From Labilithrix luteola (GTDB taxonomy: Bacteria; Myxococcota_A; Polyangia; Polyangiales; Polyangiaceae): 16,329 bases of DNA. The DNA lies in the NCBI GenBank assembly GCA_026225435.1, contig JAMFST010000564.1, positions 1 to 16,329 of the forward strand. Direction: 5' to 3'. Both the position numbers and the translations under genes were made by a program. Below the pieces are notes generated by a model. The model was given only the letters and a program-made list of their open reading frames with translations, searched no databases and had not been told where the DNA came from. Positions 8,084-16,329 of this stretch are shown here, piece by piece (within the stretch, counting starts at the first letter, position 1; the number at the start of each line of letters is the position of its first letter).

Positions 8084-9193
8084 CTACTTCTTCTTTCCTT
8101 CGAGCTCGAGGTCCTCGGCGAGGTAGCTGAGGATGACCTCGTCGAGCGACTTGTCGCTCATGAGATCGCCGCCGAAGATCGACGTCGAGGTGGCCGGCGG
8201 CGGGCGCGGGGCTCCGAAGATCGAGGCGGGGCGGGTCGGGGCGTAGCGGGCGTCGGTCGGCGAGGGGACCGCCGGCATGCGGCGCGGCGCCTCCGACGGA
8301 GCGCGCGTGCGACCGGCGGCGCCGACGGCACCCGCACCCGGCGCCGGACGCGGCGGCGGAGCTCCCGGGCGCGCGCTCGGCGTGGCGGCCGGCGGACGGC
8401 TGCGCGGGTGCTCCTCGATCCCTTGCGCGCGATAGCCGCTGGCGGCCGGCCGATCGCGGAAGAGGTTCTCCGGCGGCGGCGGCAGGTCGGACGGCTGCGA
8501 GAACATCGGCGAGCCCCCCTCCGCGTCCTTCGCGGCGCGCTCGAGGGCGTCGATGTCGAGGGTGAGCGACGGGGCCGCGGGTGAGGCGGCGATCTGCGTC
8601 GCGCCGTCGGAAGCGACCGGCTCCTCGTCGGCGTCGGCGACGGGCGGCGACGCATCCGTGGCCACCGGCTGCGACGAGGCGGCGGCGCGACTGACCGCGC
8701 TGCTGGCCGGGGCGCTCCGCTCGGAGGCGACCGGGGGAGCGAGGGGAGACGCGTGCGCGGCGGCCGGCGCCGGAGCGGCGGCAACCGGTTGCGCAGCCGG
8801 GGCAGCGGCAGCCGCGCCCGGAGTCGCAGCCGCATCCTTGGCGGCCGCCGGGACCACGGCAGCCGACGCGGAGGGGGGGACCGGGGTGCCGTCCTTCGGA
8901 GCCGCCGGCGGGTCGACCAGGTGGTCGAACTGCCCGTCGCGCAGGGCGATGAACATCGCCTTGTGCTGCTCCTTCATCATCGTCTTGACGATGTCGGTCA
9001 TCCCGTCCACGCCGATGTACTCGGCGTAGCTCTTCTTGACCGACTTGAGGATGCGCCCGCCATCCATGAACAGGTGCGTGATGATGTGCGGGTGCTTCAC
9101 ACCGCTGTCTTCCGTCTGGATATGGAAGACGCGGGCCTTGTGCCGAACGTTGTTGTTGTACCCCAGGAGGGGCGACGTGAACTTCGACTGCAT
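8084..9193 (-). CDS. Conserved myxobacterial protein of unknown function with long Ala/Pro linker
   Basis: A 369-residue, probably cytoplasmic protein without signal or TM segments. The N-terminal domain (about 1-95) is compact and information-rich: SPLLGYNNNVRHKARVFHIQ, TEDSG, HIITHLFMDGGRILKS, SYAEYIG and a helix MMKEQHKAMFIALRDGQFD. Residues about 96-335 are low-complexity Ala/Pro/Ser, likely disordered. A short acidic helix, SDKSLDEVILSYLAEDLELEGKKK without its last residues quoted as a motif (SLDEVILSYLAEDLE), closes the protein. I recognise the two ends as recurring in uncharacterised myxobacterial proteins, but know no function. The architecture suggests a folded module tethered to a C-terminal peptide that docks a partner. 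The ATG at 9191-9193 lacks a strong Shine-Dalgarno; it is chosen because conserved sequence starts immediately. It is convergent with the relic and downstream of purL. Confidence 0.8.
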   Translation of the reverse strand: MQSKFTSPLLGYNNNVRHKARVFHIQTEDSGVKHPHIITHLFMDGGRILKSVKKSYAEYIGVDGMTDIVKTMMKEQHKAMFIALRDGQFDHLVDPPAAPKDGTPVPPSASAAVVPAAAKDAAATPGAAAAAPAAQPVAAAPAPAAAHASPLAPPVASERSAPASSAVSRAAASSQPVATDASPPVADADEEPVASDGATQIAASPAAPSLTLDIDALERAAKDAEGGSPMFSQPSDLPPPPENLFRDRPAASGYRAQGIEEHPRSRPPAATPSARPGAPPPRPAPGAGAVGAAGRTRAPSEAPRRMPAVPSPTDARYAPTRPASIFGAPRPPPATSTSIFGGDLMSDKSLDEVILSYLAEDLELEGKKK

Positions 9194-9293
9194 CCGTGAG
9201 TGCCGAAGAAACTATCACCGCGTAGCGCTGCCGTCAGACCTATGAGGCGTCGCGCGCATTTGCGCTCCGACACGCACACCCACTCCTGCGGAA

Positions 9294-11687
<2,394 letters not shown>

Positions 11688-11692
11688 GCGCG

Positions 11693-11699
11693 CCTCCTT
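11693..11699 (-). promoter_or_regulatory. Strong Shine-Dalgarno of purL
   Basis: On the minus strand AAGGAGG sits five bases before the ATG at 11687. It decides the purL start against the longer open frame reaching 11783. Confidence 0.85.
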
Positions 11700-11729
11700 A
11701 CTCCGAGAGCGCGGCGGAGACGAGGTCCG

Positions 11730-11829
11730 CTTTGGTTGCAGTATGAACCTGGATAATATTTTCTCTTTATAAACCAGGACCATATATTTACTTTATAAGC
11801 CGTGTTGATAAGATGAAGGTCGAGGTGAC
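11730..11829. promoter_or_regulatory. AT-rich purL/hipBA divergent control region
   Basis: This is the most AT-rich stretch of the window, between divergent purL and hipB. It carries two imperfect 23-bp direct repeats (11756-11778 and 11782-11804), 26 bp apart, each centred on CTTTATAA, the first containing the palindrome TTTATAAA. CCTGG (11748-11752) and CCAGG (11774-11778) form an inverted pair around the first copy. HipB proteins autorepress hipBA at repeated operators upstream, so these repeats are the best operator candidates. The E. coli TATCC-N8-GGATA operator is not present. AT-rich -10-like hexamers exist on both strands (for example GATAAT at 11752), but no -35/-10 pair with good spacing can be assigned. 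Confidence 0.5.
11756..11804. repeat. Pair of 23-bp imperfect direct repeats, candidate HipB operators
   Basis: Copies at 11756-11778 and 11782-11804 share about 16 of 23 positions, including ATAT at the left end, the CTTTATAA core and CC six bases from the right end-region. The 26-bp periodicity is about two and a half helical turns. Function is inferred from position only. Confidence 0.45.
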
Positions 11830-12093
11830 ATGCGCCAGGTCATTCAGAATCCCGAGCAGCTGGGCGCCGTCCTTCGCGGGCGGCGCAAGGCGCGACGCAT
11901 TCCTCAGCGCGAGCTGGCGGTCGCGCTCGGCATCACCCAGCCCATGCTCTCCGTGCAGGAGTCCACTCCGGCGACGCTCCCGCTTGCGCGCCTGCTCCTC
12001 CTCGCCAAGCTGCTCGATCTCGAGATCGTCGTCCAGGACCGCCCGGAGCCAGCGGCGCGACGTGCGCCGGTCGGCACGAAGCTCGAGTGGTGA
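11830..12093 (+). CDS. hipB: HipB-family antitoxin (XRE-type DNA-binding protein)
   Basis: An 87-residue helix-turn-helix protein, almost exactly the length of E. coli HipB (88). NPEQLGAVLRGRRKARRIPQ leads into the HTH with ELAVALGITQPMLSVQE (about residues 33-50), followed by a dimerisation strand with DLEIVVQ. The C-terminus ends in LEW, as E. coli HipB does; in that protein the C-terminal Trp tail contacts HipA and governs antitoxin stability. HipB dimers bind and neutralise HipA and repress the operon. The ATG at 11830 follows GAGGTGAC. It lies 3 bp upstream of hipA, so both are co-transcribed from the AT-rich region to its left. The pairing with a full HipA makes the identification secure. 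Confidence 0.9.
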   Translation: MRQVIQNPEQLGAVLRGRRKARRIPQRELAVALGITQPMLSVQESTPATLPLARLLLLAKLLDLEIVVQDRPEPAARRAPVGTKLEW

Positions 12094-12096
12094 CCG

Positions 12097-13437
12097 ATGG
12101 GTCGACGCTCCCACGGCCGCCACCTCGATTTATGGACGAATGGATATAAGGTGGGTCGCTGGTCGATCCCTGCGGCGGGACCGATGGAGCTCGCCTACGA
12201 CGCGAGCTGGCTCTCCTCTCCCGCCGCGCGCCCCGTCTCGCTGTCTCTCCCGCTCGGCTTCGATCGCACGCCGCTGACGGGTGACAAGGTCGGCTTCTAC
12301 TTCGACAACCTGCTGCCGGACAGCGCCCCCATCCGGCAACGCATTCGCGCGCGTTTCAACGTGGTACGCGACGACGCATTCGGCCTGCTGGAGGCCGTCG
12401 GCCGCGACTGCGTCGGTGCGCTGCAGCTCCTGCCGGAGGGGGACGAGCCCACGTCGATCGAGGAGATCGCCGCGTCGCCGCTGAGCGACGCCGAGGTCGA
12501 GCGGCTCCTGATCCGGACCACCGCGGCCCCCTCGCGCACGGACGACGACGACGACGACGACTTCCGCCTCTCGATCGCCGGGGCGCAGGAGAAGACCGCG
12601 CTCACCTGGCACCGCGGTCGGTGGTGCAGGCCGCACGGTGCCACCCCGACGACGCACATCTTCAAGTTGCCGCTCGGCCTGGTCGGCGGGCGCCAGCTGG
12701 ACATGCGCCACTCGCTCGAGAACGAGTGGCTCTGTTCCCGGCTACTCGAAGGCTTCGGCCTGCCCATCGCCTCGTGCGAGCTCCGCACCTTCGGCGAGAT
12801 GAAGGCGCTCGTCGTCGAGCGGTTCGACCGGCAGCTCCATTCTTCGCGGCGCTACTGGCTTCGGCTCCCGCAGGAAGACCTCTGCCAGGCCACCGGCACC
12901 CCGAGCACCCGCAAGTACGAGGCTGACGGTGGCCCCGGTCTCACCGACCTGGCGCGCGTGCTCGCGGGATCTACGTCTCGCGAGGTCGACCTGCGCACCC
13001 TGCTGACGTCGCAGCTCCTCTTCTGGATGCTCGCCGCGACCGACGGCCACGCCAAGAACTTCAGCCTCCGGCTGCTGGCCGGCTCGCAGTACCAGCTGAC
13101 GCCGCTGTACGACGTCCTCTCCGCCTGGCCCATCGCCGGCGGGCGCCACGACCAGGTGCACCCGAAGAAGCTGAAGCTGGCGATGGCGCTCCGCGGGAAG
13201 AGTAAGCACTACTCCATCGACTCGGTCACCCGCGCGCACTTCAACGCCACCGCGCGGACGTGCGGTCTCGCCAGCGACATGGAACCGATCATCGCCGAGG
13301 TGATCGCGCGGACGCCCGCGGTGATCGACGAGGTGGGCGCGAGGCTTCCCGACGGCTACTCGGCGCACCTCTTCGACAGCATCACCAGCGGCCTGCGACG
13401 GTCGGCCAAGCTGCTCGGGTCCATGCCGCCGAGGTGA
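12097..13437 (+). CDS. hipA: HipA-family serine/threonine kinase toxin
   Basis: A 446-residue kinase, the length of E. coli HipA (440), including the N-subdomain (RPVSLSLPL, FYFDNLLPDS, GRDCVGALQLLPE). Key residues are all present: Gly-rich loop SIAGAQEKTAL with S159 at the autophosphorylated Ser150 position, K190 in THIFKLP, VERFDR, LRLPQEDLCQATG, KYEADGGPG, catalytic D316 and N321 in ATDGHAKNFS, and metal-binding D339 in LTPLYDVLS. E. coli HipA phosphorylates glutamyl-tRNA synthetase, halting translation and producing persisters; the target here is inferred. Directly before the Gly-rich loop is a run of seven Asp (149-155) encoded by seven GAC triplets. The gene ends 2 bp from the convergent epimerase gene. 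It appears intact and active, not a decayed toxin. Confidence 0.93.
   Translation: MGRRSHGRHLDLWTNGYKVGRWSIPAAGPMELAYDASWLSSPAARPVSLSLPLGFDRTPLTGDKVGFYFDNLLPDSAPIRQRIRARFNVVRDDAFGLLEAVGRDCVGALQLLPEGDEPTSIEEIAASPLSDAEVERLLIRTTAAPSRTDDDDDDDFRLSIAGAQEKTALTWHRGRWCRPHGATPTTHIFKLPLGLVGGRQLDMRHSLENEWLCSRLLEGFGLPIASCELRTFGEMKALVVERFDRQLHSSRRYWLRLPQEDLCQATGTPSTRKYEADGGPGLTDLARVLAGSTSREVDLRTLLTSQLLFWMLAATDGHAKNFSLRLLAGSQYQLTPLYDVLSAWPIAGGRHDQVHPKKLKLAMALRGKSKHYSIDSVTRAHFNATARTCGLASDMEPIIAEVIARTPAVIDEVGARLPDGYSAHLFDSITSGLRRSAKLLGSMPPR
12541..12561 (+). repeat. (GAC)7 triplet tract inside hipA
   Basis: Seven consecutive GAC triplets encode D149-D155, immediately before FRLSIAGAQEK. E. coli HipA has a short acidic stretch at the matching place, so this looks like a local expansion of an existing acidic turn. 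Changes in copy number would keep the reading frame. Confidence 0.9.
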
Positions 13438-13439
13438 GC

Positions 13440-14372
13440 CTAGGCGCCCTGGGGAAAGAGATCCGTCAGCGCCCGGTCCACCGAGGGGAAATCGAAGCGG
13501 AAACCGAGCGCCTCGAGCTTCGCCGGGAGCACGCGCTGGCCCGAAAGAAGCACCTCGGCGCGGTCGCCGAGCGCGAGCTTCAAGGCGAAGGCCGGGGTGC
13601 GGATGGCCGCGGGGCGATGCAGCGCCTTGCCGAGCGCCTCGGCGAAGCGGTCCATGCGCACCGGGCTAGGCGCCGTGCAATTGTACGGGCCACGCAGGGT
13701 CGGCTGGGAGAAGGCGAAGAGGAGCGAGCGGACCGCGTCGCCCACGTGGATGAAGCTGACCCACTGCTTGCCGGAGCCGAGCGAGCCGCCGACGAACGCC
13801 TTGAAGGGCGGGACCATCTCCTTGAGAGCGCCGCCGTCCGCGCCGAGGACGATGCCGAAGCGCGGATGGATGACCCGCACGCCGGCGCGGGCCGCGGGCT
13901 CGGCCGCTGCTTCCCAGGCCTCGCACATGGTCGCGAGCACGTCGCTGCCGTGATCCCCCTCCTCGTCGAGCGGGGTGTCGTCCATGTGCATGCCGTACAT
14001 TCCTACGGCCGACGCGCTCACGAAGGTCTCCACCCCCTCGGACGCCGCCGCGCGGGCGAGCTTGGAGGTGGGGACCACCCGGCTCTGCCGGAGGTCACGC
14101 AGGCGCGCCTCGCTCCAGCGCGCGTCCATGACCCCGGAGCCGGCGAGATTGTAAATAGCGCTCGCCTCGCGGACCAGGCCGCCGATGGTCGCGTCGCTGT
14201 CCGTCTCCGGCGCCCAGCGCACGAAGTAAACCTTCGGCTGTGCGGGTCCGCCCTTGTCTTGACCCTTGTTTTCGCCGCGCGTGAGCACGACCACCTCGTC
14301 GCCGCGCGCGGCCAGCTCACGGACCAGCCGCCGACCGATGAACCCCGTGCCGCCCGCCACGACGATCTTCAT
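13440..14372 (-). CDS. TIGR01777-family NAD(P)-dependent epimerase (SDR39U1/YfcH-like)
   Basis: A 310-residue extended short-chain dehydrogenase. The Rossmann dinucleotide motif GGTGFIGRRL begins at G7. Further family marks are YNLAGSGVMDARWSEARL, SASAVGMYG, CEAWEAAA, VRVIHPRFGIVLG, KQWVSFIHVGDAVR, GPYNCTAPSPVR and a C-terminal LGDRAEVLLSGQRVLPAKLEALGF. This combination defines the TIGR01777 group (E. coli YfcH, human SDR39U1), whose substrate is unknown; members probably bind NADP(H). Length and motif order are normal. The ATG at 14372 is followed at once by the nucleotide-binding strand. It is convergent with hipA (2-bp gap) and divergent from the permease gene (77-bp gap), so it is likely a single-gene transcript with its promoter in that gap. 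Confidence 0.92.
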   Translation of the reverse strand: MKIVVAGGTGFIGRRLVRELAARGDEVVVLTRGENKGQDKGGPAQPKVYFVRWAPETDSDATIGGLVREASAIYNLAGSGVMDARWSEARLRDLRQSRVVPTSKLARAAASEGVETFVSASAVGMYGMHMDDTPLDEEGDHGSDVLATMCEAWEAAAEPAARAGVRVIHPRFGIVLGADGGALKEMVPPFKAFVGGSLGSGKQWVSFIHVGDAVRSLLFAFSQPTLRGPYNCTAPSPVRMDRFAEALGKALHRPAAIRTPAFALKLALGDRAEVLLSGQRVLPAKLEALGFRFDFPSVDRALTDLFPQGA

Positions 14373-14449
14373 GCGTCGCTGGCTTAGCCCGGTCTCCCTC
14401 GTGTCGCTTGCTTTCCTCGTCTCGGTAGACTGAATTTCGCGCTCATCCG

Positions 14450-16329
14450 ATGCCAGATGGTTCGAAGAAGGGCCTCATCCCGCGCATGCGCGGCGTCGTG
14501 TTCGGTCCCCCCAAGGACGTTCACGACGCGCACACGTTCCACAGCATCTCCCTCGTCGCGATGCTCGCGTGGGTCGGCCTCGGAGCCGACGGGCTCTCGT
14601 CCTCGGCCTACGGTCCCGACGAGGCCTTCCGCCAGCTGGTCAAGAACGGGGACCACACCTCGCTCGCCGTCGGCCTCGCCTTCGGCACCGCGCTGACCGT
14701 CTTTCTCATCTCCTACGGCTACTCGCGCATCATCGAGCAGTTCCCCTCCGGCGGCGGCGGGTACGTCGTCGCCACCAAGCTCCTCGGCAGCAAGTGGGGC
14801 GTCGTGTCCGGCTCGGCGCTCCTCGTCGACTACGTCCTCACCATCACCACCAGCGTGGCCTCCGGCGGGGACGCCATCTTCAGCATGATCCACCGCGAGT
14901 GGCTCGGGGAGCACCCGAACCTCGACGCCGCTGGCAACATCGTCTCCATCGGCCTGCCCGATGGCGGCGTGCTCCAGGCGATGGACGTGGGCACCTGGCT
15001 CGACCCGGCGCAGCGCACCAAGCTGATCATCGAGATCGCCGTCATCGTCCTCCTCACGGTGCTCAACATCCGCGGCGTGAAGGAGTCGGTCACCGCCATC
15101 CTCCCCATCTTCGGGATCTTCGTGCTCACGCACATCATCCTGCTGGCGCTGGCCATCGGCGGGCACCTGGGGGACATCGGCACCGTCGCCTCGGCCACCA
15201 CGCTCAACTACAAGAGCACCGTCACCTCGCTCGGCGCCGCGGGGACCCTGGCGCTCTTCGTCCGCGCCTACTCGCTCGGCGGCGGTACCTATACCGGCAT
15301 CGAGGCCGTCTCCAACGGCGTCTCGATCATGCGCGAGCCCAAGGTGCGCACCGCCAAGCGCACCATGGTCCTCATGGCGACGTCGCTGGCCATCACCGCC
15401 GGCGGCATCCTCCTGTCGTATCTCCTCACGCACGCCGTTCCCGAGGAGGGGCAGACGATGAACGCCGTCCTCTTCGACCGCGTCGCGGGCGGGTGGCACC
15501 TCGGCGGCCTGCCGACCGGCAACTGGTTCAAGTGGGTCGGCCTGATCAGCGAGGCCTGCCTTCTCTTCATCGCCGCGCAGGCCGGCTTCGTCGACGGTCC
15601 GCGCGTCATGGCCAACATGGCCGTCGACTCCTGGCTACCGCACCGCTTCGCCGCGCTCTCCGAGCGCCTCAGCATGCAGAACGGCGTGCTCCTCATGAGC
15701 GCCACCAGCATCGCCGCGCTCCTCTACACCCACGGCGACGTGTCGAAGCTCGTCGTCATGTACTCGATCAACGTGTTCCTCACGTTCTCGCTCTCCAACC
15801 TCGGCATGAGCCGGTTCTGGATCAGCGGGCGCAAGGAGCACAAGGACTGGTACCGCCACCTTCCGATCCACCTGATCGGCCTCGTGCTGTGCGTGACCAT
15901 CCTCATCGTCACCTGCTTCGAGAAGTTCGCCGACGGCGGCTGGCTCACCCTGGTGATCACCGGGATCCTCGTCCTCGTCTGCATGTACATCAAGAAGCAC
16001 TACGGCAAGGTGGTCGGCGCCATCCGCCGGCTCGACGTGGAGCTGCCCGATCCGCTGGAGGACCCGAAGCTCGAGGCGATGTACCGCGGAGACGAGCCGC
16101 GCGAGGCGTCGAGCCCGCAGATGGCCACCATCGACGCCAAGAAGCCCATCGCGCTGCTCTTCGTCGGCGGCTACGGCGGCCTCGGGCGGCACGCGCTGAT
16201 GACGCTGCTGCGCATGTTCCCCGGTCACTTCAAGGGGGTGGTCTTCTGCTCCGTCGCCATCATCGACTCCGGCAACTTCAAGGGGGTCAGCGAGGTCCAC
16301 GAGCTGGAGCAGCGCACGCAGCAGGCGCT
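14450..16329 (+). CDS. APC-family permease, KimA-like potassium:proton symporter (runs off right edge)
   Basis: An open frame from ATG 14450 gives at least 626 residues with no stop before the edge; an in-frame TAG at 14426 bounds the start. About twelve hydrophobic segments are followed by a cytoplasmic region (from about 520) with KKPIALLFVGGYGGLGRH and SVAIIDSGNFKGVSE. Opening motifs GADGLSSSAYGPDEAF, EQFPSGGGGYVVA and LLVDYVLTITTSVASGG match the plan of B. subtilis KimA. Residues reported for KimA's potassium site (Asp36, Tyr43, Thr121, Ser125, Thr230, Glu233, from memory) have counterparts with identical spacing: D47/Y54, T131/S135 and T282/E285. That supports potassium import driven by protons, though amino-acid transport cannot be excluded. 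There is no strong Shine-Dalgarno. No c-di-AMP riboswitch-like leader fits in the 77-bp divergent gap. Confidence 0.82.
   Translation, partial: MPDGSKKGLIPRMRGVVFGPPKDVHDAHTFHSISLVAMLAWVGLGADGLSSSAYGPDEAFRQLVKNGDHTSLAVGLAFGTALTVFLISYGYSRIIEQFPSGGGGYVVATKLLGSKWGVVSGSALLVDYVLTITTSVASGGDAIFSMIHREWLGEHPNLDAAGNIVSIGLPDGGVLQAMDVGTWLDPAQRTKLIIEIAVIVLLTVLNIRGVKESVTAILPIFGIFVLTHIILLALAIGGHLGDIGTVASATTLNYKSTVTSLGAAGTLALFVRAYSLGGGTYTGIEAVSNGVSIMREPKVRTAKRTMVLMATSLAITAGGILLSYLLTHAVPEEGQTMNAVLFDRVAGGWHLGGLPTGNWFKWVGLISEACLLFIAAQAGFVDGPRVMANMAVDSWLPHRFAALSERLSMQNGVLLMSATSIAALLYTHGDVSKLVVMYSINVFLTFSLSNLGMSRFWISGRKEHKDWYRHLPIHLIGLVLCVTILIVTCFEKFADGGWLTLVITGILVLVCMYIKKHYGKVVGAIRRLDVELPDPLEDPKLEAMYRGDEPREASSPQMATIDAKKPIALLFVGGYGGLGRHALMTLLRMFPGHFKGVVFCSVAIIDSGNFKGVSEVHELEQRTQQA

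Noticed and set aside
7419..9218. 599-residue minus-strand frame
   Set aside because: It overlaps the conserved-end linker protein in another frame and the surface protein on the other strand; composition is Arg/Pro/Gly-rich without motifs.
11688..11783. Extended purL start at 11783
   Set aside because: The extra 32 residues come from the AT-rich intergenic region, show no family similarity, and the ATG at 11687 has an ideal Shine-Dalgarno.
14384..15499. 371-residue minus-strand frame opposite the permease
   Set aside because: The plus strand encodes a permease with clear membrane segments and KimA-like motifs; the antisense frame is Asp/Glu/Gly/Val-rich as expected for the complement of hydrophobic codons.
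15635..16300. 221-residue minus-strand frame near the right edge
   Set aside because: Same reason: complement of the permease coding sequence, no domain.

Overview
The window is about 16.3 kb of high-GC DNA. The evidence points to a myxobacterium (phylum Myxococcota). The large secreted protein at 5465-7777 ends in a MYXO-CTERM-like sorting tail and carries Cys-rich repeats of a kind I associate with myxobacteria. There is also a relic resembling the myxobacterial DUF2378 paralogue family, an AgmX/PglI-like periplasmic domain, and a conserved myxobacterial protein of unknown function. I cannot name the species. Genes are tightly packed on both strands, and many long antisense reading frames exist only because third codon positions are so GC-rich.

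Left part (1-2181): the start of a LysR-type regulator reads leftward off the window edge. Divergent from it is a two-gene unit: a YfcJ/YhhS-like MFS transporter whose stop codon overlaps the start of a class II aldolase. This looks like a small regulated uptake or export and carbohydrate-metabolism module; its substrate is unknown. Convergent to it on the minus strand (4199-2183) is a likely operon of a sigma-54-dependent response regulator followed by a small AgmX/PglI-like lipoprotein.

Middle part (4232-9193): a NamZ-type (DUF1343, GH171) exo-N-acetylmuramidase for peptidoglycan-fragment turnover, then a 770-residue cell-surface protein with a lipobox, a DUF11-like domain, three Cys-rich tandem repeats and a MYXO-CTERM tail. 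After this comes a frameshifted, internally shortened gene relic, and on the opposite strand a protein with conserved ends joined by a long Ala/Pro-rich linker.

Right part (9294-16329): purL (purine synthesis) is divergent from a complete hipB-hipA toxin-antitoxin operon, with a conspicuous AT-rich regulatory stretch between them that carries two 26-bp-spaced repeats. hipA ends 2 bp from a convergent TIGR01777-family SDR epimerase. Divergent from the epimerase is an APC-family permease that runs off the right edge; its substrate-site residues match those I recall for the KimA potassium-proton symporter. This permease has no stop codon inside the window.

I saw no rRNA, tRNA, CRISPR array, insertion sequence or prophage genes. 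The most rewarding points are the relic at 7777-8080, the dual-anchored repeat protein, the hipBA control region with the Asp tract in HipA, the conserved-ends/long-linker protein, and the KimA-like transporter.
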